Position numbers and translations under genes: made by a program. Below, in pieces: positions 11,865 through 21,853 of a stretch of 64,000 nucleotides of DNA. Position 1 is the first letter of the stretch. Each line of letters starts with the position of its first letter. The notes under the pieces are model-generated. The model did no database searches. It saw nothing but the letters and a program-made list of their open reading frames with translations, and was not told where the DNA came from. This stretch comes from Sphaerulina vaccinii (Eukaryota; Ascomycota; Dothideomycetes; Mycosphaerellales; Mycosphaerellaceae): the NCBI GenBank assembly GCA_022570795.1, contig JAKUDP010000007.1, forward strand, positions 1,860,001 through 1,924,000, in the 5' to 3' direction.

Positions 11865-12320
11865 TCATGCGAAGAACGCGTAGACATTCCATCGAATGAC
11901 CTCTAATGCCTCATAGGAGTCATGAGCCATGAGATGAGTTCTTGCAGCAAAGGCGCACCACAACATCTCGTCGTTCCAGCTGAGCATTCGCGCTCTCAAG
12001 AGCCAGTGCAGGTCGACGGCCAGGGACTGAGGCGTAGGATCGTCGAAGCAAGCACTTCCCGCACGTTGTTTGTGCCATGTTGAATTGTCCTTCCAAGAGT
12101 AAGAGCTGCCCCGAGTCGTGTGCAGTTGGGTGTATGGGCCTATCACCCAGATCATCTCATACGTGTGGAGGATCCAGCTCTTCAGATTCTCATCCAGGCA
12201 GCCCTTCGACAGCTCCTCCACAGTATCCAACATCAACCATATCCATGCTCGTGAGTGATGTCTTCCAGGAGAACGAACGCGAAAGTCCTCGGCAAAGATC
12301 TCGTACGACACGTGATGCAT
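11865..12320 (-). CDS. Possible hypothetical protein, 151 residues
   Basis: This single open frame starts at 12320 with an in-frame stop immediately upstream. The product is rich in Trp, His and Leu and has segments such as SWNDEMLWCAFAARTHLMAH that look more protein-like than random reading, but I recognise no domain, signal peptide or membrane segment. It could be an exon of a larger gene or a remnant of one. It is kept only because the length and composition are better than the competing frames. Confidence 0.25.
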   Translation of the reverse strand: MHHVSYEIFAEDFRVRSPGRHHSRAWIWLMLDTVEELSKGCLDENLKSWILHTYEMIWVIGPYTQLHTTRGSSYSWKDNSTWHKQRAGSACFDDPTPQSLAVDLHWLLRARMLSWNDEMLWCAFAARTHLMAHDSYEALEVIRWNVYAFFA

Positions 12321-13936
12321 ATCTTAGCGCAATGCGGTCCGCAGCTTGGCAAGCTCGCGATACAAAACTTCGCAAATTCTCGCAACCAAACCAACCTTTC
12401 TTCTTTATCAGTAGGTAACTACATGTTACTTTATCATGGCTTCGCTACGGCGACTTGCTGAGGGTTGTCCATCTTTCAATGGACCTCCCTCCGTTCCCGG
12501 CCCTGTAGATTGAAGGCGTCCGTCTTTCCTACCAATCGCGAGGAGTCCATATCTCTCTTTGGATCGGGGTTGTGGGATGGCCGCTACATACCACATGAAG
12601 TTCTTTTCTTTCATCAAGAGCTTAGTCATGGAGACTGGGGTTTGGAGAAGATACATAATGAGAAGAGCGATGGACAGTGGCATGAGACGACGGTTGTGCG
12701 AGACTTGAGGAGCGAAGGGGCGAGGAGAAGACTGCTCAGAGACTGCAGAGCCGGATACGTTCCATACAGCACGTGGAGTGAGCTGGATATCAGTGTCTTT
12801 TATTCTCTTCGGCGCAAACGTGCTGGCAGACGTGGTTCCTTTGGCCTCCGGATGGCCCAGCCTTTTCAGCTTGTTCCTCAGCTCGTGACCCGTCATTCGA
12901 TTCCTCCAAGCTATTAGATGTCAACCGATGTTCTTTCCTTGTCTCGCCGTTCATGGCAACACGCCCAGGATCTGGGGCAGGGCAGGGCGACTTCACTCGA
13001 ACTCGTGCTCTGCTGGCTCTGGCATTCTTGCTGGCTGTTTTCTTATCGTTCATCATTGTGCTGTATAGTGAAAGTAGTCATGCTGTCGCGGAGAATAAGA
13101 GACGATGAGTAGGACGCGAGGCTGTGCGAGAAGCTCCAGCTTGAGACTGGCAAGATCGAGAAATGCACAATTGAGCGCGCCACTTCACATCACGTCCGAC
13201 GCTCGAGGAAAGTAAAGATTGCCGGCCCACGCTGTCTCTGCCTCCGGGTACTTGGTGTATGCCAGATCACGGAGATATTTTCTGTTGAAAGCATGGTGAG
13301 GCCAAGGCTCTCTGTCTTGACTTGCAATACGATACCACTTGAATGTTCACATAGTCACCATCGAAGGCTGTGAGAAGTCGGCAACGATCGTTTTCACCTG
13401 CCCATGTCTGCAGACCCTCACAATCGCCGTGCGAGCAATATCATGATGTCTGAGATGCCATGTCTACTGTGTACTGTTGCCAGGAGAATTCTGACGCGTG
13501 ATATCATGTCGTGTCCGAAGGTCAGACGCGAAAACGAACAGATTCCGTGATTATGCTTAGGGTTGCGTCAATAACTATGGGTGGCAACGACATGCTCATC
13601 TCGACATCTGCGGCCTTGATACTCACTATATCAGCTGTTTACAACGTCTTCACCAATATTGAGAAGTAACCCGCTGATTGATACTATACTCCAGGTTCTG
13701 CAGCGAAAAGCTCGAATTAACGATATTTCGAAAATTGTCCATATTCAGGAAAATGACGACCAATCTGTCACACATCATGGTCATGTTCTAGCAGAAAGTG
13801 ATCGAAGTGGAAGCCGATGGCGTCAACGACGTACTCGGAATTTCAATTCGTCGATGCTATTTGGACGCATTATGACGAGCTATGGCAGATCTCCCACAGT
13901 AAGATATTGCACATATCGAGCTGCAATATCACACAT
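12321..13936. other. Long region without a supported gene
   Basis: Frames at 12465-12917 (plus) and 12426-12896 (minus) overlap each other, show no family resemblance and lack convincing introns. One minus frame has a hydrophobic run (LMPLSIALLIMYLLQ) that could be a chance membrane segment. From 13060 onward the sequence is unremarkable, with no RNA gene or repeat seen. Confidence 0.3.
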
Positions 13937-14461
13937 TCACTGAACGATCTCATTTCCCTCTATCAGATCCATCAAAGGCACTGCAGTACCCCAACTACCA
14001 TCCCATCGCAACTGACTTCGCTTCCTATCAACATAATCCAATGACTTCCTCTCAATCTCACTCCACTCCAGTGTCGCAGCTATCGCGCCTCGATTACGCA
14101 GTTCCTCAACCGCATCTCGGACCCACGTTCGACAATTGAACTCCTTCACATCTAGCTGGTAGACAGGCACATTCTCTAGGATCTTCTCGACCTGTTCACG
14201 AGACTTCAACAACTTTGCGATGATGACGCGAACTAATAATCGTGGCTCTGCTTCAACGTTTGCGATGTCTGCCTTCTCATAGCGCCAAGGTGTTGCCGCA
14301 TTTCCGGCCTCGTCAACTTGTAAGGTGTTCTTGACATGATGTTTTGTTGTGGTGGGCTCTCTGAAGTTCTTCGCAGTGATGAAGAGCGCGTAATGGTACG
14401 TTCCTGGATGTTTGGGTCGAGCGTACAAAGCTACTTGGAGGCGCAGTTTGTTTCGAGACAT
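13937..14461 (-). CDS. DUF6914 family protein
   Basis: This single-exon frame encodes 174 residues. The pattern matches a fungal family of small cytosolic proteins of unknown function (DUF6914): LQVALYARPKHPGTYHYALF near the N-terminus, a HHVKN segment, W-x-YEK, then LLVRVIIAKL, a Cys-Arg-Trp-Val (CRTWVRDAVEEL) core, and the C-terminal pattern in which YVDRKR is followed by an Asp-Gly and ends VPLMDLIEG. The order and spacing agree with my memory of the family, whose fold has been suspected to be papain-like because of the conserved His and Cys; that is inference. It is intact, and no neighbour suggests a role. Confidence 0.75.
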   Translation of the reverse strand: MSRNKLRLQVALYARPKHPGTYHYALFITAKNFREPTTTKHHVKNTLQVDEAGNAATPWRYEKADIANVEAEPRLLVRVIIAKLLKSREQVEKILENVPVYQLDVKEFNCRTWVRDAVEELRNRGAIAATLEWSEIERKSLDYVDRKRSQLRWDGSWGTAVPLMDLIEGNEIVQ

Positions 14462-14531
14462 GTTGGTGTTTGACGATGTTGTTGTCTGTGGGCTGAAGTC
14501 GCGAGTTCTGAGGCAAAATTAGCCAAGCTGA

Positions 14532-14560
14532 GGAATGGTAGGAATGGTAGGAATGGTAGG
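14532..14560. repeat. Short tandem repeat, 9-bp unit, three copies
   Basis: The unit GGAATGGTA occurs three times in tandem between the DUF6914 gene start and the FAD monooxygenase stop. No function is implied. Confidence 0.8.
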
Positions 14561-14722
14561 ACCCTCTAGCGTTGGATACAGTGCTACTGGGCTTGAATGC
14601 CGATGTCTCATTTGGGCACGAGTTCTGTCAACCTCCCTCCACTGATGCAATCAGCTAGTTATCTGTAAACATGATCATCGCGCTCGGTGAACCGTCTTCA
14701 GATCTCCTCGTGTGGCCTTGGC

Positions 14723-15934
14723 CTAGGCGGCAAGTCCAGTCATCTTGGGATAGTCCGGCAAAGGAATCAATGGTCCTTTGAAGCTCATCAACTTCCATAT
14801 TCCAGACCAAGCAACCCATTTGAAGCTCGTCCTCAGCGCCCATATGCCCCATGCACTACGAGGATTCGCCACTCGTGGTGCGTTGCCGTTCAGTGGTATT
14901 GTCTGCTGTGTGTCGACATAAGTTCTGATTCTGGCTTCATATGCCTTAAACGCCGCAATTGGATCTTGAGGGTTTTCTGAGAGTTCTCCAGCAATAACAT
15001 AAGCTCCCAGGACTGAAAGTATGACACCTTGTCCAGTCACAGCTGAAGGCGCATAAGCTGCATCACCAATAAGTGCTACTCGATCTTGTGACCACTTCTC
15101 AAGCTTGATTTGCGAGAGTGAGTCGAAGTAGAAGTTATCGCTCTCGAGCATGCCTTTGACGACTCTTGGTCCCAGACCTCCCACATCTTTAAAGACTTCA
15201 GCGATGGCCTTCTTCTGCGAGTCTTTGTCCGCGCGACACGTTGCTGACAGCTCATCGGATTTGTCCATTACTGAAAGGTAGGCTGACGAGATCTCCTTGT
15301 TGTGAGGCCTCACCAGTATACACCGTCCTTGAGTGGCGTTCTGCCATCGTGCATTCGGAGAGTCGCTTTCCTCTGCTGGTATAGAGAAGTACGAGCAGTA
15401 ATGATCTCGGGCTCGGAATGCGCTTGCTTTCGTCTTCTCATCAAGCGCAAGATCTCGAGTCTTCGATCTCATGCCGTCTGCACCGATCACCGCGTCGAAT
15501 GTACCCTTCTCGCCATTATCGAACGTGACATTGACATGCTGAGGCGTTTGCGTCAACTCCACAACTTTCGTGCCATATCGAAACTCAACATTCTCAAATG
15601 CATCTGCCGCTTTGCACAAGATCTCGCACATCTCTCCTCGCATAATCTCGATTTCCTGTGTGAGTCCTCCCGCAATCGCAGCAACAGGATGCCCATCATC
15701 ATCTGCAAAGGCAAAGCCACCTTCGCCAGTCGCCTTGGCTTTCATTTGGTCGAGAAGTCCCATTCTTTCGATGATCTCCCGAGCTGGTCCTTCGATGTCG
15801 ATTCCTTGTCCAGTCTTGAGCAGTGCTGAAGCGCGTTCAATGATCGTTACGCGGTGGCCAGCTTTGGCCAGCCAGTAAGCTGTGACTGGCCCAGCGATAC
15901 CGCCGCCGACGATGAGGATGTTCGGAGAAGCCAT
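14723..15934 (-). CDS. FAD-dependent monooxygenase (group A, PHBH-like)
   Basis: This single-exon gene encodes 403 residues. Such enzymes use NAD(P)H and FAD to hydroxylate aromatic or polyketide substrates in the cytosol. The Rossmann motif ILIVGGGIAGPVTAYWLAKA starts at residue 6, the glutamate/arginine ribose region follows (TIIERA), the DG motif appears as VIGADGMRSKTR, and the second FAD motif as ALIGDAAYAPSAVTGQG. Length is typical of the FAD_binding_3 family and the closest flavour is TetX- or salicylate-hydroxylase-like; the substrate cannot be told. A short C-terminal tail with several Trp (WGIWALRTSFKWVAW) could contact membranes. The start at 15934 gives the usual MASPNIL lead into the Rossmann strand. 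No partner genes for a biosynthetic cluster are adjacent. Confidence 0.92.
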   Translation of the reverse strand: MASPNILIVGGGIAGPVTAYWLAKAGHRVTIIERASALLKTGQGIDIEGPAREIIERMGLLDQMKAKATGEGGFAFADDDGHPVAAIAGGLTQEIEIMRGEMCEILCKAADAFENVEFRYGTKVVELTQTPQHVNVTFDNGEKGTFDAVIGADGMRSKTRDLALDEKTKASAFRARDHYCSYFSIPAEESDSPNARWQNATQGRCILVRPHNKEISSAYLSVMDKSDELSATCRADKDSQKKAIAEVFKDVGGLGPRVVKGMLESDNFYFDSLSQIKLEKWSQDRVALIGDAAYAPSAVTGQGVILSVLGAYVIAGELSENPQDPIAAFKAYEARIRTYVDTQQTIPLNGNAPRVANPRSAWGIWALRTSFKWVAWSGIWKLMSFKGPLIPLPDYPKMTGLAA

Positions 15935-16280
15935 GTGGAAGATGTGTGACTTACAAAGAGGATTGAGAGCTGGAGTTGATATACAAACTCACACGGCCAC
16001 AAATCGCCGTACCAGAAAAAACTGGATACTGCAAACAGGCTCAGCACGTTCATGAACCGGACCGTTTCTGCCAGTCGACTGCGCCTCTGACGCACATGGT
16101 AACTCGAGTCCGAGATGAGATGTCTGTGTGTGACGAAGGAGATGTGGTCAACGAGGAAGGAGCGAGGTGAAGTGAGCGCGCCTGCAGAATCTGCCAAGCC
16201 GGCCGGCCGACAATAATGACAACATCAACAACGTCTCGACGCGTCTCTGTTCTTCTCCTACATAACATCGAACCAGATGT
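15935..16280. other. Intergenic region between monooxygenase and phosphotransferase remnant
   Basis: A 346-bp divergent spacer. It has a TATA-like stretch near 15980 (GATATACAAA). Nothing else is recognisable. Confidence 0.3.
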
Positions 16281-16909
16281 ATGGATGGCATCAACGCGAC
16301 CCGGACACGCGTCTATTTGACGCTCGCAGCTATCAAGATCCTGAAACGCCTCCGCCCTCGCCTCTCCAATGTCCTCTTTCTCACGCCTACCATCTGCGTG
16401 AAATATGGCCCATTTCAACACATATCCGAGGCTGCAGCAATGCAGTATATCGTCGCCAACACGTCCATGCCCGTACCAAAAGTATACTGCGCTTTCCAGC
16501 GAAACGGCAATACATACATTGTTATGCAACGTATAGCAGGATCGCAGATTGGGCAGCATTGGCACCTACGGTCTGAAGAGTCAAAGAAACGGCTGTTAGA
16601 GCAGCTGAAAGGATATATCGAGGAGATGCGATCGCTTCGACCTACGAAGTCTGGCGCCGTACAGGCTGCGGATGGAGGCAAGCCTTATGATATGCGCCTA
16701 TCTGGTGGGCTCAATGGCTTTGGCCCTTTCAACTCAGTGATGACTGGGACACGGCGGGCTGGTACCCAGAATACTGGGAGTATACTACTGCTAGCAATGG
16801 TGCACCCTACAACGTCTTCTCGAAGACGGATGTTTTGAGGTTTCTGAAAGCATATCCGGATGCTGCTCATATGGAAGCACTTCGACAGAAATACTTTGGA
16901 CCATTGTGA
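16281..16909 (+). pseudogene. APH/choline-kinase-like phosphotransferase with the catalytic core deleted
   Basis: The first frame (16281 to about 16738) reads as the N-lobe of the fungal phosphotransferase family (Pfam APH): the nucleotide-lobe pattern PVPKVYCAF, the hinge YIVMQRIAGSQIGQHW, and the linker LNGFGPFNSV. The C-lobe should continue with a histidine segment and the catalytic HGDLxxxN loop, then IIDWxTAGWYPxYWEY. Instead, at about 16738 the sequence jumps in another frame straight to DWDTAGWYPEYWEYT, then runs to KYFGPL and a stop at 16907-16909. The catalytic loop is absent and the frame shifts at the junction, so an internal deletion of roughly 60-80 codons is inferred. No GT-AG pair bridges the join. 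The ends of the gene are otherwise well preserved, suggesting one recent event. Confidence 0.75.
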
Positions 16910-17156
16910 ACAGCATCAGCTGCTGCAAATGTTGGAACCTCGTGTGCTATGGAGCTCGACCCGTCTCAGTGCATGTGGACAAGAGCCAGCACTGTGTGAC
17001 GAATCACAGGCTCACCTGTGAATACACTCTCGTCTCTGCAGAATTCCCATCCATCTCTGCCAGATTCTGTTTTATCCACTGCGATCATGGCCTCTCCAAG
17101 GCATCGGCCATTGCGCTTTCGAAAGCTTGCATTCTTCGGGGTCTTGTCCAGTCTGA

Positions 17157-17720
17157 TTATCGAGCGGCCAGCGTAGCCAATGACAGCCATTCCAAGTATT
17201 TCACTCCCTGTCTATCGACATGCTCGATCTGCAGGTGTACAACGTCGCAGCTGTGAAACTTCCATTTCAGCTTGTGGGTCTGCCAGAGAACTTCCATCCG
17301 TACCGAAAACACTCCCATAGACATGAAATACGGGTCTAATGCCGCATCATGGCCGCCTCGGTGCTTGGACCTGTCGTCACAGCTGTAGACGGGCCAGTGA
17401 AGCCACGAGAATCGGACTTCTTCGATCATCAGGCCATGTTCAGCAGGCAGACTTTCAAGCCACTGTCCCAGGAGACGCGAGTAATCCTCTGTGTCGGCGA
17501 CGATTGCGAATGCCTGTCGCTTGCCATAGAAGCTCTTGGCAGTCTTTTCGCGCAGGAATTTGGAGAGTTGCAAGCCGACAGGTGGCTTATATTGCATGTC
17601 GATTGGTACGACTCGAGGTGTTGTGACGACGAAGTCCAGGATGATATCCTGCAGTTCCTGAGGCAAAGCGTGAATCTGATCGTCGAGGTCTGGCATAGTC
17701 CTTGGAGCCATCGTCCCCAT
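17157..17720 (-). CDS. Hypothetical protein, lineage-specific type
   Basis: This single-exon frame of 187 residues starts at 17720. The N-terminus contains IHALPQELQDIILDFVVTTP, the short helix-rich pattern common in large families of uncharacterised Dothideomycete proteins that resemble truncated F-box proteins. A WLHWPVYSC segment and a Lys/His-rich C-terminal half follow. There is no signal peptide or membrane segment. I cannot assign a function. An internal start at residue 9 is possible. Confidence 0.55.
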   Translation of the reverse strand: MGTMAPRTMPDLDDQIHALPQELQDIILDFVVTTPRVVPIDMQYKPPVGLQLSKFLREKTAKSFYGKRQAFAIVADTEDYSRLLGQWLESLPAEHGLMIEEVRFSWLHWPVYSCDDRSKHRGGHDAALDPYFMSMGVFSVRMEVLWQTHKLKWKFHSCDVVHLQIEHVDRQGVKYLEWLSLATLAAR

Positions 17721-18606
17721 CTTGAAGCCGTGAGATTTGTGCTGAGCAGGACCTATTGATTTGCAAGAGAGTTGCCGTACAGAGTGCGAAGAAAGAAGAT
17801 GCTAACGCGAGTCATGCAGTCCCAAAGACATGGCAGCTTTTCGTCCTAATCATGATCGCTGGTTCCATGGCTCGTATAGACATCGTACCAGTGTTGCCAG
17901 TTGACATCAGCTTCAGAGCTATCGCCGACCAATCAAATGAGCTATGGACTACAATGGCCAAGACACATGTAGAAAGAACAGTATGCGCAGGGCGTGTCGA
18001 CAAGGATCTTTGTGATAGCTTGCCAAGCGCCACTGCAAGAGACGTCTGTGCAGCCAAGGTGTTTGTGTCAGCCAGCCAGTATTCGATATCGCACGCGCGA
18101 ACGAGATCTTTCCGAGGCATGCAGAACGAGTCAGCGCACGAGCTTCTTTCAGTTCGTTCGCGTTGTCTGCCACGGCGGCTTACGACAAGTGCAGTGCTTC
18201 TGACATGCTCTGGCTATACGACGAGTATCCCGCTCAACGCAGACTTAGCAAACTCGTATCCTTCTTGTGCGAGTTTACGAGGTGGCCAACGCTTCAGGAA
18301 GAACACATCTCTGGTGCTCCGGTGTAGGAGTGTGGCCACGGCCATAGCGTGGCGACTTCATGTACTGATGTGAATATGAACTCACCAGTGTACACCGTCC
18401 TTCAAGCCAGCTCTTAGTATTCATGGCGCGATGATCGTCTTGGAGATGGCACCACGAGTTCACCACCACAGCGCCAGGCCCACTAACCAGTCGTGATGAT
18501 GATGAGTACAACAGACAGATCAACTCCATAAAATCACACTGCCAACTCACTCACTCATCGCAGCCCTTTAAACCAGCACCTCAGCACAATATTCACCTCA
18601 GTCAGC
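17721..18606. other. Region without a supported gene
   Basis: Open frames exist on both strands (for example 17756-18373 plus), but they overlap, lack recognisable domains and have the Arg/Ser-rich composition of chance reading. The last 60 bp before 18607 have a CA-rich leader typical of a fungal 5' untranslated region. Confidence 0.3.
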
Positions 18607-18921
18607 ATGGTCCAACTCACTCAGCTCCTCGCCATCGCCACGGCACAAGCCGCAAGTTCCAACGCAGCAGTCCTCGGACTCCCAGGCTGCCTGATCGAAG
18701 TCCTCGGAGACGGCGACCTATGAGAGAAAGGCATCTGTATCGACGAAGGAAAAGTCACACGTATAGGACTGAACTTGCCCGGTCGAGACCCAAAATCCGG
18801 TCCACCAAGCATCCTCATCGGCGTTGATCACAACTGCAACTTTCCTTTGGAGAATTCGGACCTGCCAGGTGGAGGATACGGATACTGGACGTTGAGGAAT
18901 GGTGGACGTTGCAGACGTTGA
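18607..18921 (+). pseudogene. Small secreted cysteine-containing protein (effector-like), interrupted by an in-frame TGA
   Basis: Reading from the ATG at 18607 gives a 104-codon frame ending at TGA 18919-18921. Residues 1-16 (MVQLTQLLAIATAQAA) look like a signal peptide. The rest is Gly/Pro-rich with four Cys (positions 28, 44, 77, 102), fitting two disulfides, and ends in a Gly-Tyr-Gly-Tyr-Trp patch before NGGRCRR. Codon 39 (18721-18723) is TGA. The frame beyond it keeps its Cys spacing and protein-like character to a natural stop, so I read the TGA as a disabling change and not as the true end. No intron borders flank it. Small secreted Cys proteins are common effector candidates, but no homologue is recognised. 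Confidence 0.5.
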
Positions 18922-20368
18922 TTCTCCAGCAGTACGAGTCGCATTGGAAAGAGGATGGTGAGTTGATAGTGACTGCTGGCGAGTGAAGAGAATGAGACTG
19001 ACGACTGACCAGCTTTCACGGATCGTGGGAAGTTGTCTGAGTAGTGGAGCGAGCGGTGTCCTGGCAGTGGGAAGTGGCTGCAGTGCCATGTTGGAGAATT
19101 ATCTGTTATAGAGTGAGAAGAAGAGGTAGTCTTCTGCTTTCAGCCGATATAGTATGGTAGAGCTAGCAGTCAGTATCATGTCTCCTGCCTCTGTTTGACC
19201 TCATCTCATGGCGCGACTGCCATACGCTGTTCTTTCAGTCCTGACTATATCTTTACGAGCATCGCGGTAGCAAGACAGCGACAAGATAGCCCAAGACTTC
19301 TCACTTCGCAATTGTATAGGCTGGATATGCTGTACAGTAAGTACATGATGCGATAGCCTCCCAGACGGTATCTTGGCTGTGCTCGTACAGTCGCACAAGA
19401 AAGATGAAGCAGTGCGGTCTGGACTTCTCGCTTGGAATGGGCGGACTGGGCGTTGATCGACACGGCTTCTGCCATCAGCCCTCGCGCCCGAAACCAGCAG
19501 CACCTGGCGTTTGACGCCTTGCGTTTGCGATATGCGCCGATACGGTTCGACGCAGACTGAAAGACATAAGTGCTAGTCTTATATCGTTCGTTGTTCCTTT
19601 TGGCGATTCGGTGGCCACGTCGCAGGATCCGGCGATGGGCTAACATGCCAGGCGTCTATGGGTACTGTAATGCATCGGGATACTGCATGCATTCATGCAA
19701 GCACTCTGCATGAACCACGGCGCGCGGCAAGCGAAACATAGCCGCTTCGACTCGAGGCCTGTCGCGATGAAGGGCGTGGTGAAATGATGGCGATAGGGAG
19801 TGTTGGGTGAACACCGGACGGTGATGTGAGAGATGGCTAGAACAGTTAAGTTTTGTCTGCGACATCATCGCCGCCTTCGCCGTTCCGTTCCAGGGACCTC
19901 TGGGCGCCCGATTCTCGGCCTGAGCGTCGTTGCGGCGGAGTGACTCGCGTCAGACGCTGCTCGTGTGACGAAGCGCCGCCTTTCACTCTGTTCGAGTCCA
20001 GGGCAGGCCATCCTGTGATCAACGTTAATAAGCACAAGATACTTGACGCATTACACACCGACCGCCTTCTTGTCCCTTCCATCTGTTCCAGTTCCTTCCT
20101 TTCATCTCACTTTCCATCTCTCAGACAACTGCCACCTGCCTGTTCACCTAAGTTGTTCACCTCAGCTTGACTCTAGCTTCACAAGCTTCACCCTCAGCCG
20201 CGGCCATAGTCTTATCGACCACCATCCGCTAGCCGACGACTATCTGATAGCCCAACACATCACAGTCACACTCGCCACAAGATCAGATCAACGACTTCGA
20301 CATCTCAGACATCCGCTTTCAGCAATCAACAAGCAACACCACCGACACTCGCCACATCAGCAGTCAAG
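18922..20368. other. Long region without a supported gene; 3' part is the AN1-protein promoter/leader
   Basis: Frames in 18970-19870 have no recognisable domains. The 300 bp before 20369 are pyrimidine- and CA-rich, typical of a strongly expressed fungal gene's promoter and 5' leader. No RNA gene or repeat was seen. Confidence 0.3.
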
Positions 20369-20939
20369 ATGCGCTCCAACAGCATCTCCTCGATCAGCAG
20401 CATCACCAGTCGCGCCTCGTCCGCTGAGCCCGAACCGACCATGCAGATCTTCGTCAAGGACCTCGCGGGCGAGAGTAAGCCATCGCCGTCACTCACTACA
20501 ATGACCCAGTACTAACACTGCTACAGCCTTCCCTCTCACCATTCCCTCGAGTACCACAATCTCCACCCTGCGCTCCCTGCTCGCTCTGCGCACCAACATC
20601 CCTGAAGCGACTCTCCGCATCAAGCACGCTGGGAAACACCTCAGCTCGCCAACTTCCACTCTGGAAACCTACAACATCACCGCCGAGTCAACTCTAGACA
20701 TGGCCCTTCCCATCCGCGGTGGCGCCCCCAAGAAGATCCGTTGCTCGTTCAAGGATTGCAAGGAAGGTATTGCACGCATCACGGGCGACTGCACTTTCTG
20801 CAACAAGCAGTACTGCAATAAGCATCGTATGCTGGAGAGCCATCAGTGTGAGGGACTCGAGGATTGCAAGAAGGAAGAGAAGGAGCGGAATAGAGAGAAG
20901 TTGGAGAGTGAGATGACCAGACCTATCAAGGGGATCTGA
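20369..20939 (+). CDS. Ubiquitin-like domain plus AN1-type zinc finger protein
   Basis: There are two exons, 20369-20474 and 20527-20939 (172 residues), with intron donor GTAAGC, branch CTAAC and acceptor CAG. After a Ser-rich lead the ubiquitin-like domain begins at MQIFVKDLAGE and continues FPLTIPSSTTISTLRSLLAL to the end of exon-2's first third, ending in a Gly-Gly (LPIRGGAPKK). The AN1 finger follows directly: Cys-x4-Cys (RCSFKDC), Cys-x2-Cys (CTFC), Cys (QYC), His-x5-His (HRMLESH) and a final Cys. A charged helical tail (KKEEKERNREKLESEM) closes it. The layout resembles ZFAND4-type proteins; AN1 proteins with ubiquitin-like domains act around Cdc48 and the proteasome in protein-quality control. 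That role here is inference. The gene is intact. Confidence 0.9.
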
Positions 20940-21853
20940 TTGTTCTCCGCAGGAGGTAGTCGTCCACGCTACTGTAGAGGTACTGGGTAACGGCGACGTG
21001 GAACAGGCACGTTTTGAGCTGATGGGAGGATACTTTCGGAATGGCAGGCAAGCACGTAACAGCATGGCATGCATTGGCATCGGGATGAGGGACAGAGTGT
21101 GTAATGTGGTAATATGAGCATACTGCGACTTTGAGATTACAAGCAATGGGAGTTTCGGGTTCTCTGATGTGCTGGATAGGCGAGGCGCATGACACTGCTC
21201 TTTGCTTTCCGGACAGAATATGGTATACATACGTGAACGTATACAATACAGCCCAACAGAGGGTGAAGATTCGAAACTAAGCTGCCTTAGCGGCGAAGGT
21301 ATCTCGAAGCGCAGACTGACGTGAGATGAATAGTGACTGCCCAATGGGTGGCGAAGTCGAACATTGCCATCTCCCCACAGATGAGCTCCAAGTCATATCG
21401 GCATCGTACAGTAAGGCTTAAAAAAGTGCCGCAACATGGATGGAACGGAAATGGAAGAAGATTGAAAGAAGGAGGTGAGGTCAATTGAAGGTTACGAGAC
21501 GTTGAGGAAGGTGCTCAATCGTGCCTTCCACTTTTGCGAAATAGACTTAAGTCTATTTCTCGACGAGCATTACTGTAGACAGCGCGACTCCAGCCGCTTG
21601 CATGTCACTGCGACCGTGGCTCAAGATGCTACTGCAAACAGGATGTCGATTACGACAGGCTCAGTTTCTCAAACACAAGGCTATCTCAGGTCATCGACAT
21701 CAGTCATAAGTAGCTCGGCATGCTACAGTTAACCAGGCTATTGGTGACTCTTCTAGCAGGAGGGACCTGTTCTGGAATCTGCTGGCCTGCCGCAAGCATT
21801 TCATTGTATATCATGAACATATTGATCTGCTCCGCTTTGGCTCGGAGAGCTTC
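20940..21853. other. Intergenic region with a perfect 22-bp palindrome
   Basis: There is no supported gene here. The only structure seen is a perfect inverted repeat with no spacer at 21538-21559 (half-site GAAATAGACTT). Other frames look random. Confidence 0.4.

Noticed and set aside
12426..12917. Overlapping 150-codon frames on both strands
   Set aside because: They mirror each other, and neither has a domain or intron support.
17756..18373. Long plus-strand frame of 205 codons
   Set aside because: Composition looks random, with competing frames on the other strand and no domain, signal peptide or homologue recognised.
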